A stretch of DNA of 34,856 bases from an uncultured Candidatus Saccharibacteria bacterium. Its GTDB lineage: Bacteria > Patescibacteriota > Saccharimonadia > Saccharimonadales > Saccharimonadaceae. A program made the translations under genes and the position numbers. Position 1 is the first letter of the stretch, and each line of letters starts with the position of its first letter. The notes under the pieces are model-generated. The model was given only the letters and a program-made list of their open reading frames with translations. It was not told the DNA's origin and ran no database searches. Below, piece after piece: positions 1-7,730 of this stretch. The DNA is taken from NCBI GenBank assembly GCA_938042055.1, contig CALIRX010000014.1, positions 1 through 34,856 of the forward strand, read 5' to 3'.

Positions 1-2
1 AA

Positions 3-89
3 GAGAGCGAGTCGGGTGCGCCGCTTCGATATAAAGTGCATTTGAAGTGGCAGAAGTTGCGTGGCGCAAATAGTTTGCCGACAGAATAG
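3..89 (+). CDS. 3' end of an unidentified gene (partial)
   Basis: The third forward frame is open from the window edge to a TAG at 87-89, giving about 28 residues with an ordinary protein composition (it contains PLRYKVHLKWQKLRGAN). The other two frames close after 14 and 10 codons. The gene starts outside the window, and too little is visible to assign a family. It ends three bases before the -35 box of the next promoter. Confidence 0.45.
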   Translation, partial: ESESGAPLRYKVHLKWQKLRGANSLPTE

Positions 90-91
90 TA

Positions 92-120
92 TTGACTTTT
101 TCCATAAAATAGTATAGAAT
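92..120 (+). promoter_or_regulatory. Sigma-70-type promoter for the 204-residue hypothetical gene
   Basis: TTGACT (92-97), a 17-bp spacer and TAGAAT (115-120). The ATG at 128 lies 7 nt beyond the -10 box, about where transcription should begin, so the mRNA is predicted to be leaderless. No Shine-Dalgarno sequence is present. Confidence 0.7.
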
Positions 121-127
121 ATAACGC

Positions 128-742
128 ATGGAAAAAAGTACAGGCGGCGTGTCTTTTGGTATTAGATTTATTGACTCTGGTAATGGCTCAGAGAAATATT
201 CCTCTGTCGAAAGTCGGCGCTTGATTGGAATCTATGATGGCGATTGGTCTTTGGAAGAAGATGGGACGGTGAATGCGTCCATGGTGTTTGCCAGGAGAGT
301 GGGTGATATTCGTAGTCATGGGAATTTAATAGAGAAGGTTCGCGGAATCGGTGAGAGAGATGCACGAGTATCTATTTCAGAGTGCCTGGGGATTGAAGAA
401 GAAGTTAAGGTGAGCGGTTGGCTATTAGCTGACCCTATGTCATATGGTGGAATTTCTTTCTTGCGCAAAGCAATACCAACTAAGCTTATTGTTCCTGATT
501 CTATCAAAAATAACCCTGACGACGATCAGAAGCTAGAGATCGTCAGACTTGCCTTGCGTATTGGAGCTGTGGCTTTGTGCTGTTCGGAATTGCCGCTGAA
601 AGAGCTCAAGGAATCTCCTACTAAGTATTTTTCTCCGAGTGAAGTAGACGAGTTGGTTCGTATTTTTCACAGTAACGTGGATTTTGGCAGCGAGTGGAGA
701 GGATATAAGAAAATAGCCAAGGATTGTGTGGCCGAGGTTTAG
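128..742 (+). CDS. Hypothetical protein, 204 aa
   Basis: I do not recognise a family. The protein is predicted soluble, with no signal peptide or long hydrophobic segment. The region after about residue 130 looks helical, with an RLALRIGAVALCC stretch, and residues 165-180 (FSPSEVDELVRIFHSNV) resemble an amphipathic helix. The ATG is the first in the frame and sits 7 nt after a good -10 box, which supports this start. The following SDR gene has its own promoter, so this is probably a single-gene unit. Confidence 0.7.
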   Translation: MEKSTGGVSFGIRFIDSGNGSEKYSSVESRRLIGIYDGDWSLEEDGTVNASMVFARRVGDIRSHGNLIEKVRGIGERDARVSISECLGIEEEVKVSGWLLADPMSYGGISFLRKAIPTKLIVPDSIKNNPDDDQKLEIVRLALRIGAVALCCSELPLKELKESPTKYFSPSEVDELVRIFHSNVDFGSEWRGYKKIAKDCVAEV

Positions 743-750
743 ATACGGAA

Positions 751-779
751 TTTACATTTAATATTGTCATTGTTATAAT
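751..779 (+). promoter_or_regulatory. Promoter of the SDR gene
   Basis: TTTACA (751-756), a 17-bp spacer and a perfect TATAAT (774-779). The start codon at 786 is 6 nt downstream, so the transcript is predicted to be leaderless. Confidence 0.75.
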
Positions 780-785
780 AACCAT

Positions 786-1454
786 ATGCATATTATTCTT
801 GGTGGGACGAGTGGGCTTGGTTTGGAAATGGCGAAGCAGCTACGGAAACGTGGCGAGCGTGTGCTAGTGCTGGGTAAGACTTATGATCCGCAAAAACACG
901 GAGAAGGTTTTCCTCTGGATGTATATTATTCAGATCAAGTGGAGGCGGCGTCAGCGCGAATTGAGCAGATTTTAAACGGCGATGATATTGATCAATTTGT
1001 GTGGGCGGCTGGATATGGCTGGCGCGGCAATTTTGAAGATCAGCCGAGCGTTCGCAGTATGGCGGAAGTTAATTTTTCGGGCGCGTTGCCGCTGATTCAA
1101 TGGGCTTGGCGTAAGATGTCAACGCAAAATCGTAAGTCTGTACTAACGATTATCGGGTCGACAAGTAGTGTTAAAGCACGCTCAGATGAAGCCGTGTACG
1201 TTGCGACGAAGCATGCTCAAGCGGGTTTGGCGCGAAGTTTGGGAATGCAGGCGGATGAGCAAAAACTTCCAGTTAGGGTTGCGCTATTTTTGCCGGGCGC
1301 CATGAAAACTCCGTTTTGGAATGGGCGCGATCTTCCGGCTGACTATATGTTTTTCAACGATCCGGCAAAAATCGCCACGCATATTATCAATGCGATTGAT
1401 TGTCAGCATCAGCCGTTTTTGGAATGGGCGTTGCCAAAAGGCACGTTGGTTTAG
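786..1454 (+). CDS. Short-chain dehydrogenase/reductase (SDR) family protein
   Basis: A 222-residue NAD(P)-dependent oxidoreductase of the SDR superfamily. The N-terminal nucleotide-binding motif GGTSGLGLEMA (about residues 6-16) follows the first beta strand. The catalytic Y-x-x-x-K is visible as YVATK near residue 138, with an upstream serine-rich strand (IIGSTSS). Length fits a minimal classical SDR. The substrate cannot be inferred. Transcription should start at or next to the ATG, since a perfect -10 box ends 6 nt upstream and there is no Shine-Dalgarno sequence. The yvcK promoter overlaps the 3' end of this gene. Confidence 0.88.
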   Translation: MHIILGGTSGLGLEMAKQLRKRGERVLVLGKTYDPQKHGEGFPLDVYYSDQVEAASARIEQILNGDDIDQFVWAAGYGWRGNFEDQPSVRSMAEVNFSGALPLIQWAWRKMSTQNRKSVLTIIGSTSSVKARSDEAVYVATKHAQAGLARSLGMQADEQKLPVRVALFLPGAMKTPFWNGRDLPADYMFFNDPAKIATHIINAIDCQHQPFLEWALPKGTLV

Positions 1455-1474
1455 ATTCTCCAGAGTGCTATAAT
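1446..1474 (+). promoter_or_regulatory. Promoter of yvcK inside the end of the SDR gene
   Basis: TTGGTT (1446-1451), a 17-bp spacer and TATAAT (1469-1474). The chosen yvcK ATG at 1481 is 6 nt beyond the -10 box. This argues for that start rather than an upstream in-frame codon at 1400, which would overlap the SDR gene by 55 bp. Confidence 0.7.
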
Positions 1475-1480
1475 TCAAGC

Positions 1481-2497
1481 ATGACAAATGGTTCAAATAA
1501 TGATTATTTTGGGGTAAAAATTGTAGTTATTGGCGGCGGAACGGGAAGTTTCACGCTGCTTTCTGGATTGAAAAAATATACACACAGCATCACAGCGTTG
1601 GTCAATATGGTCGACGATGGCGGCTCAACTGGCGTGTTGCGCGATGAATTGGGCGTGTTGCCGGCGGGCGACGTCAGGCAATGCTTGGTGGCGCTGAGCA
1701 CTTCGCCGAAAGTTCGCGATTTGTTCAATTACCGATTCGGCGAGGGCAGTATGAAAGGTCACGCGTTTGGTAATTTGTTTATGGCGGCACTTGAGAAGAT
1801 GACAGGAAGTTTTGCTGATGCGGTGGAATTGGCTAGTGAAGTTTTGGGTGTCAATGGTCGAGTTTATCCGATTACTCTGGACGATACAACGATGTCGATT
1901 AAGCTGAAAGACGGCACGGTTGTTGATGGTCAGCACGCGGCTGAGTCGCTAAAGATTCCGCGCGGCGAGCGTCCGTGGTTAGAGCTTAAACCGCCAGCTA
2001 CGATTAACCCGCGAGCTCGTCAAGCGATTTTGGATGCTGATTTGGTAGTAATTGCGCCGGGGCTTTTATATGGCAGTTTGGCGCCAGCGTTGTTGGTTCG
2101 AGGCGTTACTCGGGCGCTTGCTGAAACGAAGGCGAAGAAAGTCTATGTTTGCAATTTGGTCACAAAACCAACGCAGACTGATGGATTTACTGTGGCGGAT
2201 TTTGCGGATGAAATTGAGCGATTTTCAGGGGTGAATATGGATTATGTGCTTTACAATAATCATCGCCCGCCAGAGGAATTGATAAAGAAATATGCTCACG
2301 ACGGCGAATATTTGGTCGAGTGGGATAAGGAATCACTGAAGAAAAAGCATTATTATGCGTCGGGCAAGCGTTTGATTGCTGATGACGTGTGGGTCAATAC
2401 GAACTCCAACAGCGATCCGTTAGCGGCTCAGCGCAGCCTAATTCGTCACGACGCCGATAGAGTAGCGCGCGAATTGATGCGGATTTATTTTGCCTAA
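1481..2497 (+). CDS. yvcK: YvcK/CofD-like family protein (gluconeogenesis factor type)
   Basis: About 338 residues. Seen: an N-terminal glycine-rich strand-loop (VVIGGGTGSFTLLSGL) and the family signature VNMVDDGGSTGVLRDELG followed by PAGDVRQCL. The YvcK/YbhK family belongs to the CofD-like fold, binds UDP-sugars, and in Bacillus links carbon metabolism with peptidoglycan synthesis and cell shape; those roles are family knowledge, not visible here. The start at 1481 is chosen because a TATAAT ends 6 nt before it. The last codons LIRHDADRVARELMRIYFA occur a second time, with only synonymous changes, at 3096-3155. The stop codon overlaps the ATG of the NUDIX gene. Confidence 0.88.
   Translation: MTNGSNNDYFGVKIVVIGGGTGSFTLLSGLKKYTHSITALVNMVDDGGSTGVLRDELGVLPAGDVRQCLVALSTSPKVRDLFNYRFGEGSMKGHAFGNLFMAALEKMTGSFADAVELASEVLGVNGRVYPITLDDTTMSIKLKDGTVVDGQHAAESLKIPRGERPWLELKPPATINPRARQAILDADLVVIAPGLLYGSLAPALLVRGVTRALAETKAKKVYVCNLVTKPTQTDGFTVADFADEIERFSGVNMDYVLYNNHRPPEELIKKYAHDGEYLVEWDKESLKKKHYYASGKRLIADDVWVNTNSNSDPLAAQRSLIRHDADRVARELMRIYFA
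2438..2497 (+). repeat. Direct repeat, copy A: 3' end of yvcK
   Basis: Sixty bases encoding the last 19 YvcK residues plus the stop. They match 3096-3155 at 52 of 60 positions. All eight differences are synonymous, or exchange one stop codon for another (TAA here, TAG in copy B). Confidence 0.85.
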
Positions 2498-3048
2498 TGG
2501 GCAGCGAAAACTTTTCAATTCTTGAGGTTAATCCGGCAGCGAGGATTGATGCGTCGGATTATGGTTTTCCAGCTGTTTTTTGGGGCAAAGATAAGTCGAC
2601 GAAAGCTCAATTTTGTCCGTGCGAAGATATTTTCGATTTCTCGCTTGTGACATCGTGTATGGTTTGTGCAGTTCATGAAAATAAAATACTTCTGGCCAAG
2701 CCACCGCGTGGCTGGGGTTTGCCAGGTGGCCGTATGGAATTAGGAGAAACGCCAGAAGATTGTGCGCGGCGCGAGGTGTATGAGGAAACATCCGTTGAAC
2801 TAAATTCTCTAAAATTGATTGGTGCTTGGCATATTGAAAAGCTATTTCATTCTGAATATAACGGTAGATACCCTGATAGGGCATATCAGCTGCTTTTTCT
2901 GGCTGATGTAAAACGAATAGATGATTTTGTAGCTTCGCACGAATCATCAGCCAGGGAGTTTGTGGAATTTGATAAAGTACAAGACTATCATCATGATTTT
3001 GCTAATTTTGCTGAGATTATGAGATACATTAGGAAGTGTATAATATGA
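2497..3048 (+). CDS. NUDIX hydrolase
   Basis: A 183-residue protein with a clear NUDIX box at about residues 75-98: GGRMELGETPEDCARREVYEE, matching G-x5-E-x7-R-E-x2-E-E (the glycine usually found two positions later is replaced). It would hydrolyse a nucleoside diphosphate linked to another moiety; the substrate is unknown. The ATG overlaps the last base of the yvcK stop. The end overlaps the next ORF as ATGA, which indicates translational coupling to a partner gene that is now only a stub. This gene sits between the two copies of the yvcK 3' end, so it looks like an insertion acquired by recombination. Confidence 0.85.
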   Translation: MGSENFSILEVNPAARIDASDYGFPAVFWGKDKSTKAQFCPCEDIFDFSLVTSCMVCAVHENKILLAKPPRGWGLPGGRMELGETPEDCARREVYEETSVELNSLKLIGAWHIEKLFHSEYNGRYPDRAYQLLFLADVKRIDDFVASHESSAREFVEFDKVQDYHHDFANFAEIMRYIRKCII

Positions 3049-3155
3049 GTGAGCTAATTTTTATGAGACACGGTAATCATATACCTGACAGCGATTTGAT
3101 TCGCCACGACGCCGACAGGGTGGCGCGCGAATTGATGCGGATTTATTTTGCGTAG
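3045..3155 (+). pseudogene. Chimeric 36-codon ORF: histidine-phosphatase start joined to a second yvcK tail
   Basis: An ATG overlapping the NUDIX stop (ATGA) with AGGAAG 8 nt upstream opens a frame beginning MSELIFMRHGNHIP. This resembles the N-terminus of histidine phosphatase/phosphoglycerate mutase proteins (L-x-F-x-R-H-G). After about 16 residues the frame runs into LIRHDADRVARELMRIYFA, identical in protein to the YvcK C-terminus, and ends at TAG. I read this as the first codons of a phosphatase gene, formerly coupled to the NUDIX gene, joined by recombination to the 3' end of another yvcK allele. It may still be translated but is unlikely to act as either enzyme. Confidence 0.65.
3096..3155 (+). 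repeat. Direct repeat, copy B: displaced yvcK 3' end
   Basis: Second copy of 2438-2497, with eight substitutions that are all synonymous at protein level. A shared octamer ACAGCGAT lies just before it (3088-3095) and also within yvcK at about 2409-2416, a possible recombination joint. Confidence 0.85.
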
Positions 3156-3165
3156 ATTCCAGGTC

Positions 3166-3194
3166 TTGATAATTTCCCATTACTATGATATAAT
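3166..3194 (+). promoter_or_regulatory. Extended -10 promoter of the RSH-like gene
   Basis: TTGATA (3166-3171), a 17-bp spacer and TATAAT (3189-3194) preceded by TG (TGATATAAT). The GTG start at 3204 is 9 nt beyond, leaving a leader of 0-3 nt. Confidence 0.75.
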
Positions 3195-3203
3195 GCAAAG
3201 GTT

Positions 3204-4847
3204 GTGTCAAGTAAAAATTGTATTTTGAACGAAAAAGAGATTATACCCGCAGAAGAGGTTTTTCATGAATCATGCCGTAAGGTTTTAGATAGCTATATTA
3301 GTTGTACTGAAGGTGAGCGCGAGGATTTTAAGGATCATGCTTACCGAGTGCATAAGATCGTAAAAGCATATACGGGTGATGATTTACCTCCAGAGGCGGC
3401 TTCGTTGTCATTGATTCACGACGTTGCTGATAGGATGTTTAATAAAGAGAGCACAAAATATAACGATACGTGGGCCAGGAATGCCGCAGATGCACTTTAT
3501 GAGTTTATGGATGATGAGAATATTAGTCATGATCAGTTGAAATACTCCGCATGCTTACTGGCTGATATGGCCAAAATTGAACAAAGTGCGGCTCATCATC
3601 GTAAGTTAATGGCTGAAATCGCCAAAGAAGAGTCTAATGAGGATTATCAAGAAATATACTCCTTGGTTGCCGAGCGAAGTATGGACGAAGTTTCTCCTGA
3701 GCAGTGGGTGATTGCTCAGCCATTATTAGATTTCAACCATATGGGAATGGAGATGGATAAGGTTAATATCGAGTCGTTTATAATAAAAGGCGCCGAGATA
3801 ATGGATAATTTGCAGCATCCGTCGTCAAAGAGGGAATCTGCAGCTTTACAGGATGTGCTGGAAGCTGAGTCATTCTATGCTCCAATTCTTGAGGCGATGG
3901 GGTATGAGGCTTTTGCTGCAGAACTACGTAGTGCGGCTAAAATAAGACGACTAATTGGTCAAAATAGGGAAGAACTTATTGAAAGTGCTAAAGAGACACA
4001 AGACAGGGTTCTACAAGTCGGCGTGGATAAAATTGCAGACAAGATATTTGGTGTGAATGATGGTACTATCAATTACGCTATTCGTAAAAATGAGGATTCT
4101 GGCGAATATTCTACTCACATGGGGGAATTCGCTGCTGATACCAAATATGGCAATATGGTTGCTGGAAACTGGCGTATTAAAACTGTAGGATCGCTTGCGG
4201 ATAAACTTAAGGGCGGCGACGGAATTATGGATGTTGTCGGTATGATGGTGATATCTAGAGACCGTAAAACGATAGCTCGTGATTTTGCGCATTTTATTGC
4301 TGATAGGTTGAAGGAGTTTAGACCAGTATGTGCTCGGAGTAAAAACAGACCGGTATATATCCAGGGAACTAAAGAATATGTTGATATTGTGGAGCGTAAT
4401 CTTCGTGAATTGGGCGTTAGTTCGGATGAGTATTTGGTAAAAATTGATACCGATGAAAAGTGCGAAAAACGAGGATATTCTATCTATGAAGTATCCAAAG
4501 TAACATTTGCTGTGGATATTGACGGTGTTGAGACTCCAGTTGAAATACAGTTTGTCACAAAAGACGAGCGACGTAGTTCGAGAGTGGAAGAAAAATCTCA
4601 TCTTATTTATAAATATCTACAATCTCTGGGTTTTGGTAAAGACTATCTAGAAAAAGAAACGGCTCGCCAGCGTTACGATAGAATGACGATAATCAATCTT
4701 GCGAAAAAGGTCTTGGGGGATCTACATAAGCGACGCTACGATATGATAGATAGCAAAAACACTGGTAACCTTGGACTTAATCCGAAGTCTCTGTCTAATG
4801 AAGATGAGTTTATTGAGAACCTGATTGCTCTACGGGCTAACAATTAA
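3204..4847 (+). CDS. Diverged RelA/SpoT-like (HD plus synthetase-like) protein
   Basis: A 547-residue soluble protein starting at GTG. The N-terminal part has an HD-type pattern: a histidine in YRVHKIVKAY and the pair HD in LIHDVAD (about residues 72-78). The middle and C-terminal part resembles the RelA/SpoT nucleotidyltransferase domain: basic WRIKTVGSLADKLKGG, then GIMDVVGMMVIS (compare the D-I-x-G-I-R-V segment of the family), then VEIQF followed by SHLIYKY (compare E-I-Q-I-R-T and its following helix). If correct, it would make and/or degrade (p)ppGpp-type alarmones. The divergence is large, and no TGS or ACT domain is visible although the tail is long. It is a single-gene unit with its own promoter. 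Confidence 0.5.
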   Translation: MSSKNCILNEKEIIPAEEVFHESCRKVLDSYISCTEGEREDFKDHAYRVHKIVKAYTGDDLPPEAASLSLIHDVADRMFNKESTKYNDTWARNAADALYEFMDDENISHDQLKYSACLLADMAKIEQSAAHHRKLMAEIAKEESNEDYQEIYSLVAERSMDEVSPEQWVIAQPLLDFNHMGMEMDKVNIESFIIKGAEIMDNLQHPSSKRESAALQDVLEAESFYAPILEAMGYEAFAAELRSAAKIRRLIGQNREELIESAKETQDRVLQVGVDKIADKIFGVNDGTINYAIRKNEDSGEYSTHMGEFAADTKYGNMVAGNWRIKTVGSLADKLKGGDGIMDVVGMMVISRDRKTIARDFAHFIADRLKEFRPVCARSKNRPVYIQGTKEYVDIVERNLRELGVSSDEYLVKIDTDEKCEKRGYSIYEVSKVTFAVDIDGVETPVEIQFVTKDERRSSRVEEKSHLIYKYLQSLGFGKDYLEKETARQRYDRMTIINLAKKVLGDLHKRRYDMIDSKNTGNLGLNPKSLSNEDEFIENLIALRANN

Positions 4848-4858
4848 TGACTTGCGCG

Positions 4859-4867
4859 TGATATAAT
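4859..4867 (+). promoter_or_regulatory. Extended -10 promoter of rnhA
   Basis: TGATATAAT (4859-4867) without a convincing -35 box. The ATG at 4875 is 7 nt beyond, and no Shine-Dalgarno sequence is present, so the mRNA is predicted to be leaderless. Confidence 0.65.
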
Positions 4868-4874
4868 CATACTA

Positions 4875-5300
4875 ATGACAACTTACTATACTGACGGCTC
4901 TGCTTCGCCGAATCCCGGTCCAGGTGGGTTTGCGGTTATCCGTGATCTTCAGCCTTATATTTTGGGGTCGGAAGATGGCGACACCACTAATATTCGTATG
5001 GAAGGCAAGGCTTTAATTGCGGCATTAAAAGATGCTAATGGCGCGCCGTGCGTGATTTATTCTGATAGTGAATTTTGGATTAACGTGGTTACCAAGTGGG
5101 CGCCGGGCTGGGAAAAGCGCGGCTGGACGAAGAAGGGCGGCGAGATTAAAAATCTGGACATCGTGCGTGAACTATACGAACTATACTCGAATTCTCAGGC
5201 GAATTTGCGTTGGGTGCGCGGTCATGAGGGCGACGAAGGAAACGAATTGGCTGACGAATGGGCTAATCGGGCGCGCGAAGGCGAGAGATTGGTTAAATAA
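4875..5300 (+). CDS. rnhA: Ribonuclease HI
   Basis: A 141-residue RNase H fold enzyme that cleaves RNA in RNA:DNA hybrids. Catalytic residues are all in place: D7 in YTDGSASPNPGPGGFAV, E43 in RMEGKAL, D64 in YSDSEFWIN and D127 in ELADEWANRA. H117 lies in VRGHEGDEGNE. Length is typical of compact type 1 enzymes. The Trp/Lys-rich segment at about residues 75-90 (WAPGWEKRGWTKK) corresponds to the basic substrate-binding region. The promoter directly abuts the start codon. Confidence 0.93.
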   Translation: MTTYYTDGSASPNPGPGGFAVIRDLQPYILGSEDGDTTNIRMEGKALIAALKDANGAPCVIYSDSEFWINVVTKWAPGWEKRGWTKKGGEIKNLDIVRELYELYSNSQANLRWVRGHEGDEGNELADEWANRAREGERLVK

Positions 5301-5327
5301 CTGCTAGCGACATCTGATAAAAATTGC

Positions 5328-5333
5328 TATACT
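5328..5333 (+). promoter_or_regulatory. -10 box of the DUF4868 gene
   Basis: TATACT 6 nt before the ATG at 5340. No good -35 match is seen. Predicted leaderless start. Confidence 0.5.
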
Positions 5334-5339
5334 AGAAAA

Positions 5340-6317
5340 ATGGAAGAAGTGAGGGAAACGACTGATATTTTTTTGTGGGCAAATCAAAATGATGCAAAGA
5401 AGAATGATTTACAGATAGAGCTGTTCTTATTTAGTAAAAATTACACGCCGTATTTTATGCCGATAAAAGGCGATGTTGAGCAGCAGCTCAGGCCGTTGTT
5501 CTTGTTTGACTATATCAATCAGGTCAATTTGGGTGCGGGTACTGGATTGAGCGTTCGCGATTATGAATTGAGTGAATCGGAAGATAATGTTCTGTTGAGG
5601 ACTGATCTGGAAAAGGTTGGGCGAGCTGAAACGCTGATTCATTTGATTGAACATGAGCGTCACGACATCGTGGAGTTTTCAGAGACTGAGCACGAGTTTA
5701 AGCGAATGAAGGGAATTGTGGCGCGATTTACTGACCCGAATAATCCTGACGCGACATTTTACACAGTTAAGTTGATTCAGCAAGGTCAGACGCTAAAGAG
5801 TGCGTTGGCTTGGGAGTTTTCTGATGGCAAATTTGGTTCATTTAATGCGGAGGTTGGTTTTAAGGTTCCGGATGATAATCAAGTTTTGATTGTCGGTAAA
5901 GATATTTTTGCGTTTAATCCTGGAAAATTTGAGCGAATGTTTGGCTATGAATATAAAAAGCAGGTGATTGCTGGTAAAAAAGTAGCTGAAATTGAGAAGG
6001 AATATAAGCTGAGTTTTCCAGAGGGAATGGATCTTAACGCGTTGGTGAAGGAGCGCAAAAAGACGATTAATAAATTGCAGAAATTGGAAATCGGCGCGGT
6101 TAAGCAGGAAGATGTTCTGGATTATGCTGATGAGATGCAATTGGAATTGATGAGCGATGATAATGGCGCGATTATTATCATGGACGGCAATGATTTGGAT
6201 ATGTTCGTAAATCTCATTAACGAGGATTATATCGAGAGTAAAATCACGGGCAAGCGTTACGAAATTAAGTCGAAGAAGCTGCTCGGTGAGCCAGAAGGCG
6301 AGCCGCCGCGGGGCTAA
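5340..6317 (+). CDS. DUF4868 (KwaB-like) domain protein
   Basis: A 325-residue soluble protein. The segment PDDNQVLIVGKDIFAFNPGK followed by FERMFGYEYKKQ (about residues 177-207), then a charged helical region with KTINKLQKLEIG, matches my memory of the DUF4868 family, which includes KwaB of the Kiwa anti-phage system. No KwaA-like membrane protein is adjacent. One base separates it from the Pif1-type helicase downstream, so the two are almost certainly co-transcribed and perhaps translationally coupled. Whether it acts in defence is inference; the family call is from pattern recall only. Confidence 0.5.
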   Translation: MEEVRETTDIFLWANQNDAKKNDLQIELFLFSKNYTPYFMPIKGDVEQQLRPLFLFDYINQVNLGAGTGLSVRDYELSESEDNVLLRTDLEKVGRAETLIHLIEHERHDIVEFSETEHEFKRMKGIVARFTDPNNPDATFYTVKLIQQGQTLKSALAWEFSDGKFGSFNAEVGFKVPDDNQVLIVGKDIFAFNPGKFERMFGYEYKKQVIAGKKVAEIEKEYKLSFPEGMDLNALVKERKKTINKLQKLEIGAVKQEDVLDYADEMQLELMSDDNGAIIIMDGNDLDMFVNLINEDYIESKITGKRYEIKSKKLLGEPEGEPPRG

Positions 6318-6318
6318 A

Positions 6319-7593
6319 ATGGATCAAGAATTAGCGCTGGCTATTCTGCTGAGCGGTCGGTCGGCGTTGCTGACTGGTGCGGCTGGAACGGGCAAAACTT
6401 ACCTGTTGAATACTTTTATTGCGCAGGCGCGAAAACGGGGTAAAAAGGTGTCGGTAACAGCGACAACTGGTCTGGCGGCAACGCACCTTGGGGGCAATAC
6501 AATTCACAGCTGGAGTGGCATTGGTGTGAATGATCATTTGCCGAACAATTTTTTTGAACGATTGTCAAAAACGCGGCGTGATGTGATTTCTAAAACTGAC
6601 GTGCTGATTATTGACGAGATTTCAATGCTTCACGATTTTCGGCTGGATATGATTGATAAAGTTTTACGAACCGTCAGGGAAAATGATCGGCCGTTTGGTG
6701 GCATTCAGTTGGTGATGAGCGGCGACTTTTTCCAATTGCCGCCAGTGAATCGCCCAAATGAGCAGGGCGGCGGTTTTGTGGTTTATTCTGATGCTTGGCA
6801 AGAACTCCAGCCAGCGGTTTTATATTTGGAGCGACAGTATCGTCAGAACGATGAGCAGCTTTTGGAGATTTTGACTGCTCTAAGAACTGGCGATATTAGG
6901 CGACGTCACGTCGAGGCGTTGTTGGCGCGTACGGAAATTGAGCCGCCAGATGGCGATGTCACAGAACTACACACTATAAACGTCGACGTTGATGATATCA
7001 ATATTCAAAAGTTGGCGGAATTGCCAGGAGAAGAGCGTTCGTATCAACAAACAACGACGGGCTCGAAGATTTATGTAGAGAATCTGCAAAGGTCAGTTTT
7101 GGCGCCAGAAAATTTGGTAATTAAGCTGGGCGCGTTGGTGATGGCGGTTAAAAATTCGCCGCAAAAATTATATGCCAATGGAAGTATCGGCACGGTGGTT
7201 GATTTCGAGCCGCTGACGGAATATCCGGTTGTTGAGTTTCGAGATGGTCGTCGGGTGACGATGATACCTGATGTTTGGGAATTGCGAGACGGAGAGCGTA
7301 AACGAGCGAGTATTTCTCAGGTTCCGTTGCGTTTGGCGTGGGCTATAACGGTTCATAAAAGTCAGGGAATGACGCTTGATGCGGCTAAGATTGATCTGAG
7401 AAAGGCGTTTGTTGAAGGTATGGGTTATGTGGCTTTGAGCCGCGTGCGAGATTTGGACAATTTATATCTATACGGAATCAACCGTAGGGCGCTGGAAGTT
7501 TCTCCTGACGCGCTGGCAATTGACGAGGTCTTGAGGCAGGCAAGTAGGGAGTCTGTTGAGAGATATAGGGACGTGGTCCTTAGATCTCATTAG
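6319..7593 (+). CDS. Pif1/RecD-type superfamily 1B DNA helicase
   Basis: About 425 residues. Walker A is TGAAGTGKTYLL near the N-terminus. Motif Ia is TATTGLAATHLGG followed by TIHSW; motif II is LIIDEISML; motif III includes GDFFQLPPV; motif VI is WAITVHKSQGMTLD with YVALSRVRDLDNLYL. These are the signature motifs of Pif1-like 5'-3' helicases. I prefer the ATG at 6319 over the GTG at 6286, because the latter adds residues unlike the family and overlaps the upstream gene by 32 bp. No clear Shine-Dalgarno sequence; translation probably reinitiates after the DUF4868 stop at 6315-6317. Confidence 0.88.
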   Translation: MDQELALAILLSGRSALLTGAAGTGKTYLLNTFIAQARKRGKKVSVTATTGLAATHLGGNTIHSWSGIGVNDHLPNNFFERLSKTRRDVISKTDVLIIDEISMLHDFRLDMIDKVLRTVRENDRPFGGIQLVMSGDFFQLPPVNRPNEQGGGFVVYSDAWQELQPAVLYLERQYRQNDEQLLEILTALRTGDIRRRHVEALLARTEIEPPDGDVTELHTINVDVDDINIQKLAELPGEERSYQQTTTGSKIYVENLQRSVLAPENLVIKLGALVMAVKNSPQKLYANGSIGTVVDFEPLTEYPVVEFRDGRRVTMIPDVWELRDGERKRASISQVPLRLAWAITVHKSQGMTLDAAKIDLRKAFVEGMGYVALSRVRDLDNLYLYGINRRALEVSPDALAIDEVLRQASRESVERYRDVVLRSH

Positions 7594-7628
7594 TAGTTTA
7601 TTGAAGAGGGCGCTGGAGCTTATCACTA

Positions 7629-7657
7629 TTGATTTATTGAGGATTATTTACTATACT
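7629..7657 (+). promoter_or_regulatory. Promoter of a short RNA after the helicase gene
   Basis: TTGATT (7629-7634), a 17-bp spacer and TATACT (7652-7657). The predicted start near 7664 coincides with the first base of a hairpin-plus-U-tract, so this promoter would produce an RNA of only about 55 nt. Confidence 0.5.
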
Positions 7658-7663
7658 GACGCT

Positions 7664-7718
7664 AAGAACCACCGGAACTAAATCGCCTTAATTGAGCGGT
7701 TCGCCGGTGTTCTTTTTA
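7664..7718 (+). ncRNA. Candidate 55-nt small RNA, or terminator of the helicase gene
   Basis: AAGAAC (7664-7669) and ACCGG (7671-7675) pair with CCGGT (7704-7708) and GTTCTT (7709-7714) across a bulge, followed by TTTTTATT. By itself this is a rho-independent terminator for the helicase transcript. A good promoter whose predicted start is exactly the hairpin's first base makes a free-standing small RNA equally possible. Confidence 0.5.
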
Positions 7719-7730
7719 TTGTTAAAAGCG

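Noticed and set aside
4011..4601. 196-codon minus-strand frame inside the RSH-like gene
   Set aside because: Shadow frame: rich in Phe, Ser and Ile without domains, opposite a gene with conserved motifs.
5340..7593. A complete Kiwa (KwaAB) system
   Set aside because: No KwaA-like membrane protein is adjacent; only a KwaB-like DUF4868 protein is seen.
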